Virus record (IMG/VR): IMGVR_UViG_3300023184_000172
Span: 1 to 51,778 of that record
Origin: a virus
Strand: one strand, 5' to 3'
Length of the DNA stretch: 51,778 bases
Below, one piece after another: positions 31,561 to 39,777 of the stretch. A program made the position numbers and the translations under genes. Position 1 is the stretch's first letter, and each line of letters starts with the position of its first letter. The notes beneath the pieces are model-generated. The model worked only from the letters and a program-made list of their open reading frames with translations, had not been told where the DNA came from and searched no databases.

Positions 31561-32085
31561 TTATCTATTTAATTTTGTTATACATTCATCAACCTTATCT
31601 CTTAACTTACCTTTGAATTGCATTTCACCATTTACTTTTACGTGTCTCCATTGTGGGATATTCATAAACTTAAAATGTAATGCCACATTCAAATCATCAA
31701 TTGCTATCCAATTACTAATCTTATTATCTTTAACCCACTTTGCTATTTGTGCCGCTCTCATATAATCATTTGAACATCTACTCATCTTATACCACAGGTA
31801 TTGATATGTTGTTGTATCAATTAAATGTGAACGATGTATTCCATAGTGTTGAAATATTGCACGCATCTGGTCAAATGAAAAATGATTTCTCCAATCTGAG
31901 CTCAATACTAACTCAGCATTTGTTTCATCTAATATAGTTTTCAATGCTTCACATTCAGGTATATCCCAAGCGTATGGTATTGTAAATGGTGTTACTATTC
32001 CTTCATCAATAGTAACCTTTCCATCACCCCAATTTCCCCACGCTAAAGGCCCATCTACATCTATGAATATTATTTTCTTTCTCAT
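31561..32085 (-). CDS. HAD-family phosphatase, Swiss-army-knife type, 174 aa
   Basis: Motif I is IIFIDVDGPLAWG (DxDG); motif II is AELVLSSDWRNHF (the S-S-D-W-R form typical of HAD_SAK proteins); IAIDDLNVAL is the motif IV Asp pair. This group is linked to nucleic-acid end repair. The adjacent ligase strengthens a repair role. Confidence 0.85.
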   Translation of the reverse strand: MRKKIIFIDVDGPLAWGNWGDGKVTIDEGIVTPFTIPYAWDIPECEALKTILDETNAELVLSSDWRNHFSFDQMRAIFQHYGIHRSHLIDTTTYQYLWYKMSRCSNDYMRAAQIAKWVKDNKISNWIAIDDLNVALHFKFMNIPQWRHVKVNGEMQFKGKLRDKVDECITKLNR

Positions 32086-32088
32086 AAC

Positions 32089-33198
32089 TTATTCGTATTT
32101 GTTTCTATCAATATTAATTACATACGGAAAACGGGGAATACCATCAGGTGTTAAATTGAAATACTTAATCGTTGCTTGCTTACCGATTAGTTTCTTTTTA
32201 CTCTTTAACATTTCAGCAGTTTCATCCCAAGTTCCTTTTACATTTGATTTGAAAGGTTTACCATCAATCGTTTCAAATACCATATAACCAGCAGTTCCGG
32301 TTCTATTACCCTCACCCTCTACAATATCTAAAATAGTATATTCATCATCAACAAACGATTTATGTTTTAATAAGTTCTTACTTCGTTTGTTTTCATACTT
32401 ACCATTCGTTCTTAACATCTGACCTTCGTAACCTTTCTCTACATATCCCTCATACAATTCCATAACTTCATCTTCATTGTTACATGAATAAGTTTCTACT
32501 ATTCTACAATACGGGTGTAAATTTAAGTATGTTGAAAACAATATTCCTAAATCATACATTCGTTTTATAAAGTTATTATTTGAACTCGGTAAATCGTATA
32601 TGTGATATTCAATTTGTCTTTCACTTTCTTTTAAGTCAGCATCGGTTGGTTTTGTTTTCTTTACCAATGATACAATCTTATTAAAGTCATTTGCGAACTT
32701 ATCTGCATACAACTCACCATCGAATATCAAATCAGGATGCTTTTTAAACAACCCTTCTAAACTTTCTCTAATATGTGGTGCTGAAAGAATAGGTTTACCA
32801 TTTCTACTAAACATACCTTCACTTGTCACAATACATCTAATACCATCTAACTTAGCTTGTGATGCAATTGGATATGTAATCTTATCTTTACAATCTTCCC
32901 ATTTAGCAGCCAACATTGGTTCAAAGTATTGTGTTTTGTTTATGTCTTTAATGAGTTCATAGTAACCACTCTCTAACTTCTTTGTTCTCTTAGCGATTGC
33001 TTCTTTCATAGCTTGTTCCTTATCGGTAGTTTCGTTTAACTTACCGGTATTCTTACCATACACTATTGTCCATTCATTTGTAGTAATTATACCACCAATT
33101 TGTCCACTATGGGTTCGGTATTTATTACCTACTACTTCAATTGTCCACTCTTGTGTTGCACCTGTCTTTGTCTTTTTGTAAATTGTTTCTAATTTCAT
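32089..33198 (-). CDS. ATP-dependent DNA ligase with N-terminal WGR domain, 369 aa
   Basis: Residues 1-80 are a WGR domain (TYKKTK...QEWTIEVVG pattern, then YRTHSGQIGG and WTIVYGKNTG), known from PARPs and some ligases. Then come the nucleotidyltransferase motifs: ASQAKLDGIRC (motif I, Lys adenylation), MFSRNGKP (Ia), LIFDGELY (III), GYEGQMLR (IV) and KNLLKHKS (V). The OB-fold follows. It seals nicks; the WGR part probably binds DNA ends. The ATG at 33198 abuts the upstream stop. Confidence 0.93.
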   Translation of the reverse strand: MKLETIYKKTKTGATQEWTIEVVGNKYRTHSGQIGGIITTNEWTIVYGKNTGKLNETTDKEQAMKEAIAKRTKKLESGYYELIKDINKTQYFEPMLAAKWEDCKDKITYPIASQAKLDGIRCIVTSEGMFSRNGKPILSAPHIRESLEGLFKKHPDLIFDGELYADKFANDFNKIVSLVKKTKPTDADLKESERQIEYHIYDLPSSNNNFIKRMYDLGILFSTYLNLHPYCRIVETYSCNNEDEVMELYEGYVEKGYEGQMLRTNGKYENKRSKNLLKHKSFVDDEYTILDIVEGEGNRTGTAGYMVFETIDGKPFKSNVKGTWDETAEMLKSKKKLIGKQATIKYFNLTPDGIPRFPYVINIDRNKYE

Positions 33199-33199
33199 A

Positions 33200-33532
33200 T
33201 TAATCGTTTTTATCGTATTCAGCATCTAAAATTCCTCTCATCAGGGAAAGGAAACCATCTTTATTTTTTAATTCCGTTTCACCTACTGCATTTATTGAAA
33301 TTACATTATCGTAATCTTCATAACATACTGAAACATTATAACCAAATTCACCCGCTTCTCTTTCAATAATGATTGCTGCACCAACACTCGTTTTATCACG
33401 TCTACTTAAACGAATAGTATAACTGTGGTCTGGAGATTGACTTGTTCTTTTATAATCCACCTTTGCGCCCATCACTTCCCATTTTTCAATGTAAGTGCCT
33501 ACTAATTTTTTTATGTTTTGTATTGTTAGCAT
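33200..33532 (-). CDS. MLTI-family protein 15, 110 aa
   Basis: Starts MLTIQNIKKL; WEVMGAKVDYKRTSQSPDHS, then YTIRLSRRDK and AIIIEREAGEFGYNVSV keep the family pattern. The end is acidic (SLMRGILDAEYDKND). It lies 15 kb away from the main array, next to the ligase. Confidence 0.8.
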   Translation of the reverse strand: MLTIQNIKKLVGTYIEKWEVMGAKVDYKRTSQSPDHSYTIRLSRRDKTSVGAAIIIEREAGEFGYNVSVCYEDYDNVISINAVGETELKNKDGFLSLMRGILDAEYDKND

Positions 33533-33611
33533 ATAATTCAGTTCATCCTATATCAACCACTCACCATCGGGTCGAATTTAAGATTTTTTTAGGTTTTGTT
33601 TTGATTGATAG

Positions 33612-33956
33612 TTATTTCTTTCGTTTGTAGTATTCATCATTAATTCTATATAATAGCAATCCAAAGAATGCATCCTTCTTACCAATTGATTCCTTACTCA
33701 ATTCAGTTTGGTATATTACCGTAGTCCATTCATCATACACTATCGTTATATGATACTTCCCCAACGGATTTATATTCCTATCTATAAGGACACCAGCCCT
33801 ATCATCCAACATCATACCCTTATTATCCATCCTAGCCAATACAATCTTATAATAATCCTCTCTCCTTTGTGGGTTTTGTTTTTGGCAGGCCTCTAATACC
33901 TTCCAATCGTTTAATTGAGCCCCAATCAAATCTCCTATGTTTTGTATTGTTAGCAT
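33612..33956 (-). CDS. MLTI-family protein 16, 114 aa
   Basis: Starts MLTIQNIGDL; WKVLEACQKQNPQRREDYYK, then IVLARMD and VLIDRNINPLGKYHITI. Same MLTIQNI start as copy 15, so the pair probably duplicated locally. 79 bases with no feature separate them. Confidence 0.8.
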   Translation of the reverse strand: MLTIQNIGDLIGAQLNDWKVLEACQKQNPQRREDYYKIVLARMDNKGMMLDDRAGVLIDRNINPLGKYHITIVYDEWTTVIYQTELSKESIGKKDAFFGLLLYRINDEYYKRKK

Positions 33957-33957
33957 A

Positions 33958-34218
33958 TTATAATTGTTGTATCTTTTCCATTACATCCGTTACATCTATG
34001 TCTCTTAAATAACCAATCACATCATTTGTAATTGGTGTATCATATGTTATTTGACCATCTTTACCTAAGACTGCCAATTCATATAATCCCTTATCACCAC
34101 CGTAAGAGTGTTCGTGTTTCACTACTGATGCACCATACCCATTGTCAAATGTGATACGAGTAATAACTCCATCTTTTTGTGGGTGTTTCTTAAATTGTAA
34201 ATCGTTAAATGTTTTCAT
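33958..34218 (-). CDS. Widespread phage protein (NGYG type), 86 aa
   Basis: Pattern F-NDL-F, ITFDNGYGASVVKHEHSYGG, GLYELAVLGKDG, then TPITNDVIGYLRDIDV. This is a common small phage/plasmid protein with beta strands and a C-terminal helix, of unknown role. Its order of strands and final helix looks like that of the MLTI proteins, so a distant link is possible. Confidence 0.8.
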   Translation of the reverse strand: MKTFNDLQFKKHPQKDGVITRITFDNGYGASVVKHEHSYGGDKGLYELAVLGKDGQITYDTPITNDVIGYLRDIDVTDVMEKIQQL

Positions 34219-34238
34219 AATTTGTTTTGTTTAATCTA

Positions 34239-34270
34239 TAAAGGTAGTTCATTTTTCTGATACTACCAAA
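34239..34270 (-). promoter_or_regulatory. Bacteroidota-type promoter (TTTG-N20-TACCTTTA)
   Basis: TTTGGTAGTATC at -33, spacing of exactly 20, TACCTTTA at -7. A 20-base A-rich leader follows before the NGYG-type gene. Confidence 0.8.
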
Positions 34271-34276
34271 TTTATA

Positions 34277-34804
34277 TTATGGTTTAAGTTGTTTTATATG
34301 TTTACAAGTTTGTGGTATTGCTTTACTATACTGATATGCCGGACAAGTACAACTCCAATCACTTGTTCCACCCACATTTTCTGTCACTTCGTATGTTAAG
34401 TTAGGACCTGAACTACTCGGTACACTATGTTTAATTTCGGTTAAAGTTAAATCGGTTATACCCATCATATTAGGTCTTACATCTGTTAAGTCAACCTTAC
34501 TTGCCACATCATACATATTTGAAATAGCAAAATCTTTAAATCGTTCCACTGTCAACATATGTGCTTTTGGAATAGGTAATTTTTCGTGCAAATACCAACC
34601 ATCAGTTCCCTCACCCAATACACATATTTTAACATTGTATTGTGCTTTTTCCCAATCCATTTCAAATAGCACTACATTATTCCAATCAGTAGTACTATTA
34701 TCCATCACAAAAAATCCATCAGTAGATACATCAATACTAAGTTTCTTACTACCTACTATGATTTGTTCGTTATCTACTTTGTTAAAGTTTTCTGGTTTTT
34801 TCAT
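34277..34804 (-). CDS. SWIM zinc-finger protein, 175 aa
   Basis: The C-terminus WSCTCPAYQYSKAIPQTCKH fits the SWIM finger C-x-C-x(n)-C-x-H. The N-terminal 110 residues are beta-rich (FVMDNSTTDWNNVVLFEMD). SWIM fingers bind DNA or proteins. A second SWIM protein is at 37422-37760. It overlaps the next upstream gene as ATGA. Confidence 0.8.
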   Translation of the reverse strand: MKKPENFNKVDNEQIIVGSKKLSIDVSTDGFFVMDNSTTDWNNVVLFEMDWEKAQYNVKICVLGEGTDGWYLHEKLPIPKAHMLTVERFKDFAISNMYDVASKVDLTDVRPNMMGITDLTLTEIKHSVPSSSGPNLTYEVTENVGGTSDWSCTCPAYQYSKAIPQTCKHIKQLKP

Positions 34805-35205
34805 ATTTTATAAATTTTAATTTTTCTTAATTTTGTTTGTTTATCGTTTGCTCCAATTAATATATCAATTCGTTTCTTATATCGTTTGTTCATTACATCG
34901 TGAACCCTATATGTACCATCATATTTACCGGCACCAACAATTCTAATCTTTTGTCCAAACTTATATTTCTTTTTTAAATCCCTACTAACTGCAATAATTC
35001 TATGTTTCTTTGGGTTAGTAATCTTAAACCCACTCGCAGTTATATTGGGTGTACTATCAGTTTCGGCTTCACTTGCTTTATATGTTGTTAGTGTTACTAT
35101 TTCAGGAGTAAGTGTTTCAATCAGTTCATTGACTCGTAATTCTTCCCTTTCCATTTCGTAGGGTAACAATACCATTACAATTGAAAGTATTATATTGTAA
35201 TTCAT
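34801..35205 (-). CDS. 3D/double-psi-barrel secreted protein, 134 aa
   Basis: The N-terminus (NIILSIVMVLLPYEME) is a short membrane or signal segment. Residues 55-120 (ITASGFKITNP, KHRIIAVSRDL, GQKIRIVGAGKYDGTY, HDVMNKRYKKRIDI) match the 3D/RlpA-like double-psi barrel with its D...D pair. Such domains accompany peptidoglycan-acting proteins. It may act on the cell wall, though it lacks a separate catalytic domain. Confidence 0.75.
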   Translation of the reverse strand: MNYNIILSIVMVLLPYEMEREELRVNELIETLTPEIVTLTTYKASEAETDSTPNITASGFKITNPKKHRIIAVSRDLKKKYKFGQKIRIVGAGKYDGTYRVHDVMNKRYKKRIDILIGANDKQTKLRKIKIYKI

Positions 35206-35208
35206 AAC

Positions 35209-35517
35209 TTATAATAATTTAGGTGTCCAATCATCTGTTAATAATTTAAGTTTCTCCATTAGAGTATCTATATTCATTATATCTTCATGCTTTATCCAAT
35301 AGGGGTATCTTACACACATTGCTTCGTTACTCCATTTTCCAATTGTGTAATAACCATTTTCTACCGGCCTTCTATCTAATATAATGAAATGCCTCATATG
35401 TCCTCTCCATACATTAATTCTATAATCATCTCTCCTTTCATCAATATCCTCAATGTAGTTTTTATCATCCCACTCTTTACGGAATAGTTTTTCAAAGTTC
35501 TTAATTGTTAGTTTCAT
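35209..35517 (-). CDS. MLTI-family protein 17, 102 aa
   Basis: The start MKLTIKNFEKL was chosen by family alignment; it overlaps the upstream gene by 17 bases. YIEDIDERRDDYRINVWRG, then HFIILDRRPVENGYYTI follow the pattern closely. Helix MNIDTLMEKLKLL. The extra Lys after Met is unique. Confidence 0.8.
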   Translation of the reverse strand: MKLTIKNFEKLFRKEWDDKNYIEDIDERRDDYRINVWRGHMRHFIILDRRPVENGYYTIGKWSNEAMCVRYPYWIKHEDIMNIDTLMEKLKLLTDDWTPKLL

Positions 35518-35878
35518 AATATTTTCTTTTATGTCTTTCTTCAAATTTATCCTCTACTAATTGTGCAGCTTTCTTATATCCTTTATCTAATAGTAATATG
35601 ACCGCAAACATATCAGCTGAAATTTCATCACCATCGTTTCTATCGTTTGTGTGTTTCAACATTATGTGTGCTACTTCATGTGCTTCAACCCATCTTAATT
35701 CATCTTTGGTTAATGGAATTTCACCATCTATGAATACACAACCCGAACTTGTTTCAGCAAAACCAAAACCACACATATCAAATAAAGGTTTCATCACATC
35801 ATATCGGTAGTCATCTTTGGTTAGTATTGCAACTGCGATGTCACTACGGAACTCACTAAAATATGTTTTTGTTTTCAT
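35501..35878 (-). CDS. ImmA/IrrE-like zincin, 125 aa
   Basis: The HEVAH motif lies in WVEAHEVAHIMLKH, followed by GDEISADMFAVILLL, where E or D gives the third ligand. This is the ImmA/IrrE-like arrangement. Such peptidases often cleave repressors; no repressor gene is next to it. Confidence 0.8.
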   Translation of the reverse strand: MKTKTYFSEFRSDIAVAILTKDDYRYDVMKPLFDMCGFGFAETSSGCVFIDGEIPLTKDELRWVEAHEVAHIMLKHTNDRNDGDEISADMFAVILLLDKGYKKAAQLVEDKFEERHKRKYYETNN

Positions 35879-36237
35879 TAACTTTTAATTAAATCGTTAA
35901 GCATACTTTGAATATTTACTACCGATGATATTCTTTCCTTATCATATCCTCTATGGAATAAAGGTAGATATGAACCATTCGGTCTTTTTTCAAATAACTG
36001 AACTTCAATGTGATTACTTCCATTGTTTAATGTAATATCCATTCTCATTATTTCCGGTACTGAATATGTACTTTTTAACCATTTGAAATAAACTCCATAT
36101 TTTTTATATCTCCCATCACTTCCTAAATCTAGGACATTGGTACATACATATTGTTGTGTATCTGCCGAGAATAAACCGATAGTAAATACCTTATCCATTA
36201 ACATCACTGGTCCTCTTGCCATTTTTTGAATACTCAT
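35878..36237 (-). CDS. Hypothetical protein, 119 aa
   Basis: Beta-rich N-terminus (DKVFTIGLFSADTQQYVCT), then IMRMDITLNNGSNHIEVQLF, and a helical C-terminus (SSVVNIQSMLNDLIKS). One-base overlap with the ImmA-like gene. No family recognised. Confidence 0.7.
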   Translation of the reverse strand: MSIQKMARGPVMLMDKVFTIGLFSADTQQYVCTNVLDLGSDGRYKKYGVYFKWLKSTYSVPEIMRMDITLNNGSNHIEVQLFEKRPNGSYLPLFHRGYDKERISSVVNIQSMLNDLIKS

Positions 36238-36255
36238 AACTTATTGTTTTTAATT

Positions 36256-36471
36256 TTATCTATATAATGTTACAAACTCACCGAACTCTCTATCAAACAC
36301 TTCTAATAAATGTTCGTAATTACCTTTCATCATTTCTGCTTGAATAGCTTTACCATCTAATCCTAATTGCTTAGCTAATCTACTAGCCATACCAATCAAT
36401 ACAAATGCGTTACCATCAGGTCCCGTCAAATCAATTTCAATTCCCAATTTTTCATTTTTACTTTTTATCAT
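36256..36471 (-). CDS. Small phage protein, 71 aa
   Basis: GPDGNAFVLIGMASRLAKQL and EMMKGNYEHLLEVFDREFG are typical of a small helical protein common in tailed phages. Function unknown. Confidence 0.75.
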   Translation of the reverse strand: MIKSKNEKLGIEIDLTGPDGNAFVLIGMASRLAKQLGLDGKAIQAEMMKGNYEHLLEVFDREFGEFVTLYR

Positions 36472-36474
36472 AAC

Positions 36475-36570
36475 TTAATTTTTATTTTTATTAATGGCTC
36501 TTTCCATTTCATGATGTTGTTCTATCCACTCTCTAAGAATGAATAGAACTTTTGTTATTATTGTTTTCAT
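36475..36570 (-). CDS. Micropeptide, 31 aa
   Basis: MKTIITKVLFILREWIEQHH then EMERAINKNKN. One amphipathic helix. The stop is 3 bases from the next start and the gene fills a gap exactly. It could be an antimicrobial-like or membrane-active peptide; no direct support. Confidence 0.5.
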   Translation of the reverse strand: MKTIITKVLFILREWIEQHHEMERAINKNKN

Positions 36571-36571
36571 A

Positions 36572-36949
36572 TTACCACCAACTTGTGTAATATACTGTCT
36601 TACCATTTGCTATTGCTTCCCTTGCTTTAGCAACAAATAATAAATCATTTTCATTTTCTTCATCATTATTACCACTCTGCCCAAAAAAGAAACCCGATGT
36701 ATCAGGTAAATCATTTTGTTTTATATCATGCTCTAAATCCTCTAAATCATTTAAAGTTAATACAACACAATCACCATTGAAATCATGCGATGTTCCACCT
36801 TTACTTTCATATAACGATTGCATCCATCCATGTAAGTTAGGATGTTTACGCCAATAGAAAACTTCCTCTGGTTTAAAATTCTTAGTTTCAAAGTCTACTT
36901 CCGTTTTCGGTTTAGCGTTAGTAGAAAACGCGTACATATCTAATCCCAT
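36572..36949 (-). CDS. MGLDMY-type phage protein, 125 aa
   Basis: The start MGLDMYAFSTNA and the motif FYWRKHPNLHGWMQSLYE mark a widespread phage family that is sometimes mislabelled as phosphoglycerate kinase. C-terminal TVYYTSWW is also typical. The earlier ATG was rejected because MGLDMY is the family start. Function unknown. Confidence 0.85.
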   Translation of the reverse strand: MGLDMYAFSTNAKPKTEVDFETKNFKPEEVFYWRKHPNLHGWMQSLYESKGGTSHDFNGDCVVLTLNDLEDLEHDIKQNDLPDTSGFFFGQSGNNDEENENDLLFVAKAREAIANGKTVYYTSWW

Positions 36950-36953
36950 AAAA

Positions 36954-37058
36954 TTATTTTTTATTTTTGTTTTCAAATTTTGTTATAATACTATCAACAA
37001 TCCATAGTCCAAATCCAAATCCGACTATCATTAATATCATTATCAATTTCATTGCCAT
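36954..37058 (-). CDS. Single-pass membrane micropeptide, 34 aa
   Basis: MAMKLIMILMIVGFGFGLWI then VDSIITKFENKNKK: one membrane helix and a basic tail. It fills a gap of about 110 bases exactly. No family recognised. Confidence 0.6.
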   Translation of the reverse strand: MAMKLIMILMIVGFGFGLWIVDSIITKFENKNKK

Positions 37059-37061
37059 ATA

Positions 37062-37418
37062 CTAATATTTTACTTTACCAAATGCCATTGCCATAGATAA
37101 TTCGTATCTATCATAGAACTCTACATTTTGTTTCACTTCGTTAATATCGATTTTACAATCAACCGTGTCACCTTTTGCATTACAACCTACGATTAAACCA
37201 TTACCTGCGAATGGCTGATGTGCTCCTTTATACACAAAGAATATGTTTTCACTATTAAACAATCCTTCATCATCTACCATAATAGTATCACGCTTCTTTA
37301 ATGAATGTGCTATTGTGAATATTTGTGAACCAATTTGTTTGTTAATATCATTGTAGTCAGATGTAATATCTACTTCAATAACTTGTCTTTTTACTGCATC
37401 AATTTTAATTGCTTTCAT
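37062..37418 (-). CDS. DUF3846-like protein, 118 aa
   Basis: The layout MKAIKIDAVKRQVIEVDI, DTIMVDDEGLFN, FFVYKGAHQPFAGNGLIVG is that of DUF3846, a common small phage protein of unknown function. Length is typical. Confidence 0.8.
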   Translation of the reverse strand: MKAIKIDAVKRQVIEVDITSDYNDINKQIGSQIFTIAHSLKKRDTIMVDDEGLFNSENIFFVYKGAHQPFAGNGLIVGCNAKGDTVDCKIDINEVKQNVEFYDRYELSMAMAFGKVKY

Positions 37419-37421
37419 GTT

Positions 37422-37760
37422 TTACTTTTTAGTTTTTATTTTAATAATGTGTTTACAATCTTTACCTCTACCGAAACCATGTGCTGGACAACTACAACTC
37501 CAAAACCCTTCATCATTTGTCACTTTGTATGTGTTACCATTACTACCATTAACTTTGAATTCTTTTAGTTTAGTTTTAATTAATTTAGGCGTTTTACCTA
37601 ATTCAATTTTATCCCACATCTTTTCTAATTCGTTCCAACTATACCATCTATTTACTTCTATCCACCCACTACTCTTTTCACCACCGGTACATACAATCCA
37701 TGTCTTACCGGATAATGGTGATTCAAAACAAATAGGTGGTAAGTGTGATTTGATTCTCAT
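37422..37760 (-). CDS. SWIM zinc-finger protein, 112 aa
   Basis: C-terminal WSCSCPAHGFGRGKDCKHII fits the SWIM finger (C-x-C, then C-x-H). The N-terminal part has a Trp-rich stretch (WIVCTGGEKSSGWIEVNRWY). It shares the finger with the protein at 34277-34804 but has a different N-terminal domain. Confidence 0.8.
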   Translation of the reverse strand: MRIKSHLPPICFESPLSGKTWIVCTGGEKSSGWIEVNRWYSWNELEKMWDKIELGKTPKLIKTKLKEFKVNGSNGNTYKVTNDEGFWSCSCPAHGFGRGKDCKHIIKIKTKK

Positions 37761-37763
37761 AAC

Positions 37764-37916
37764 TTATTTTATTTTCTTTGAATACTCTTTGTTTATTATT
37801 ATTGTTTCTATATCATCATTAGATGTCAATTGTGTAATATGTGAATATGATAATTTGTTTATATTCACTCTATCACCTAATTTTGTCACTATGGTTATAT
37901 CGTAGTATGTTTTCAT
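37764..37916 (-). CDS. Small hypothetical protein, 50 aa
   Basis: MKTYYDITIVTKLGDRVNIN then KLSYSHITQLTSNDDIETII. Probably three strands and a helix. Its ATG overlaps the upstream TAA as TAATG, a sign of translational coupling. No family recognised. Confidence 0.65.
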   Translation of the reverse strand: MKTYYDITIVTKLGDRVNINKLSYSHITQLTSNDDIETIIINKEYSKKIK

Positions 37917-38320
37917 TAGTCTAAATGATTTCTACCACCAGCACCCATAGTACCAAATGATGCGTTACTCATAAATGTTTCAATACCATGCTTCTTAAAT
38001 GGTTTTTCTTTCTTAGGTTTGATTCCCATCTTACGATTATATCTTTGTGTAAATAACAATAACAAATCATAGAACCTATCTTTCCAAAACTCTATTGCTT
38101 TTGTTTCTACCTTATCGTACCTATCAACACGCTTTGCTCTACCATACTTAGTCATAATAGCTTCACCCCAAACAGGTGTATAACATTTTACTTTTGTTTC
38201 ACCCGCTATATCCTTTATATTAAGATATGTTAATGCTTCGTTACATACATCTAATGCCTCTTTATGATAACCTGCTTTGCTCATCCACTTTGATTTCTCA
38301 ATCGATTCTATCAAGTTCAT
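37916..38320 (-). CDS. Hypothetical helical protein, 134 aa
   Basis: Helical N-terminus (SIEKSKWMSKAGYHKEALDV, resembling a TPR-like helix pair), a YTPVWGEAIMTKYGRAKRV middle, and a basic C-terminus that ends GTMGAGGRNHLD. No family recognised. Confidence 0.7.
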   Translation of the reverse strand: MNLIESIEKSKWMSKAGYHKEALDVCNEALTYLNIKDIAGETKVKCYTPVWGEAIMTKYGRAKRVDRYDKVETKAIEFWKDRFYDLLLLFTQRYNRKMGIKPKKEKPFKKHGIETFMSNASFGTMGAGGRNHLD

Positions 38321-38321
38321 A

Positions 38322-38543
38322 TTAATTTGATTTAAAGTTTAAGTTCGAATATTTTTTCATATCGTATTGTCTCATTAGGTCACCCGCATTTAGTTTCAAT
38401 GTTGGGTCCTCATATGATTGAGATATGTTTAATTCTTTCATCCAATTTTGAAACTCTAAAGTACCAATTGTTTCTTGTCTTTCTTGTTCTAACTTCTCCC
38501 ACATTATTATATTTGGGTCCGTTTCGTTATTATATATTGCCAT
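38322..38543 (-). CDS. Small hypothetical protein, 73 aa
   Basis: MAIYNNETDPNIIMWEKLEQ, then ERQETIGTLEFQNWMKELNI. Helical and polar; one base from each neighbour. No family recognised. Confidence 0.7.
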   Translation of the reverse strand: MAIYNNETDPNIIMWEKLEQERQETIGTLEFQNWMKELNISQSYEDPTLKLNAGDLMRQYDMKKYSNLNFKSN

Positions 38544-38544
38544 C

Positions 38545-38733
38545 TTATTTGTTTTTGAATATTGCTTCTGTAATTATTAAGTAATACCATCTCGGTAAGT
38601 AAAAGAAACACTTTATAAAGACCCATATATTGTATCTTACATCATGTTCTAATGCTCTACCTTTCATTTGTTTTTTAATTGTATATAGTAACGGAAATAA
38701 CGCTACTAAATACCATAATATAAATGTTCTCAT
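38545..38733 (-). CDS. Membrane-associated protein, 62 aa
   Basis: The N-terminal helix TFILWYLVALFPLLYTI is followed by a basic segment and a second hydrophobic part (YNIWVFIKCFFYLPRWYYLI). Probably two membrane passes. No family recognised. Confidence 0.7.
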   Translation of the reverse strand: MRTFILWYLVALFPLLYTIKKQMKGRALEHDVRYNIWVFIKCFFYLPRWYYLIITEAIFKNK

Positions 38734-38734
38734 A

Positions 38735-39415
38735 TTAAGATACCCTCAATGCATACTTGCCGTTTAATTGTTTAGCCAAATACCATCCACGTTTCTTTGA
38801 TGGATTTCGTAATGATTGTAAATGATGAATAAAACTACCACCATTAATCATAATTGCGTTACCTCTAATAACAACATCATAGTACGTTTTCAATTCAGTA
38901 TAAGTTGCATCCATTCTATTATTCAGAAATTGCCATATTTGTTTTGTAATAGTTCCATATGGTTTCTTAGAATGTGGATGAACTTTTGGTGTATTTGTCA
39001 CTACAGCTTTTCGTGCAGTTCGATAATGTATATTCATAATACTTTGATATATTGCACTATTTTTAGTTTGCATTTTATTATAGTGCCCATCTGCTAAACC
39101 TAATTTCATGTTACCTAATATACGAGCATTTACAACTGATACTTCATTATATGCCATATTCTGTCTATGAATACCTTTCGTACTATTGTAGTTTGGATTC
39201 TTAGGATGCAGATATATGTCAATGTATTCTGCTAATATCCAAGGTACATCATTTTGTTTACCAACACTCCAATTTGTCACTACGGATTTTCTATCACTAT
39301 GTCTACCTTTCAATACTACCCAACCAAAAATTTGTTCTAATACTTTTTTAACTTCTATAACTTGGTCCTCATTTTTCATTGGGATAGTTGCGATATAATT
39401 TTTTGTTCTGCTCAT
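38735..39415 (-). CDS. Hypothetical protein, 226 aa
   Basis: Residues 1-140 are basic and mixed (RHSDRKSVVTNWSVGKQNDV). Residues 145-226 (GTITKQIWQFLNNRMDATYT, ELKTYYDVVIRG, RGWYLAKQLNGKYAL) resemble a winged-helix DNA-binding domain. Perhaps a regulator or DNA-binding protein; not certain. Confidence 0.65.
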   Translation of the reverse strand: MSRTKNYIATIPMKNEDQVIEVKKVLEQIFGWVVLKGRHSDRKSVVTNWSVGKQNDVPWILAEYIDIYLHPKNPNYNSTKGIHRQNMAYNEVSVVNARILGNMKLGLADGHYNKMQTKNSAIYQSIMNIHYRTARKAVVTNTPKVHPHSKKPYGTITKQIWQFLNNRMDATYTELKTYYDVVIRGNAIMINGGSFIHHLQSLRNPSKKRGWYLAKQLNGKYALRVS

Positions 39416-39425
39416 ATTGTTTGTT

Positions 39426-39776
39426 TTATTTTATATAAGAAGGTCCGTATTCACCCCAATTTGCTGTTCCATCTATAATGTTACCTCGTGCGTGTTTTGC
39501 TGGTGCTTTCCAAGTTGCTGGTTTTAATAAGTCACCTTTCTTAATCGGTGCACCTTTCAAATCACCATCCACTCTACTAATGAAACCCCAACAAGTAGTT
39601 CCAGTCCATAAACGGATATACTTATTACCAATCTCAACTACTAACGGCTGATATTGATTAATCATATCGGCGGTAGTATAATACTTTAATCGTTTTGCAT
39701 TCACTTCATCAATAAATGTGGCAACAATAGGATTACCTTTAAGATACTCTATTGCTTTTGCATCGGTTACTCTCAT
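39426..39776 (-). CDS. Phage protein of unknown function, 116 aa
   Basis: Conserved-looking pattern: YQPLVVEIGNKYIRLWTGTT, CWGFISRVDGDLKGAPIKKG, ATWKAPAKHARGNI, NWGEYGPSYIK. This small beta-rich protein type is found in large phages. Function unknown. Confidence 0.75.
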   Translation of the reverse strand: MRVTDAKAIEYLKGNPIVATFIDEVNAKRLKYYTTADMINQYQPLVVEIGNKYIRLWTGTTCWGFISRVDGDLKGAPIKKGDLLKPATWKAPAKHARGNIIDGTANWGEYGPSYIK

Positions 39777-39777
39777 A

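Noticed and set aside
36572-36949. Phosphoglycerate kinase
   Set aside because: That name is sometimes given to MGLDMY-type proteins, but at 125 aa and without kinase motifs the annotation is wrong.
37417-37905. Plus-strand open frame of 162 codons
   Set aside because: Antisense to the SWIM gene and a coupled small gene, both with clear starts and junctions.
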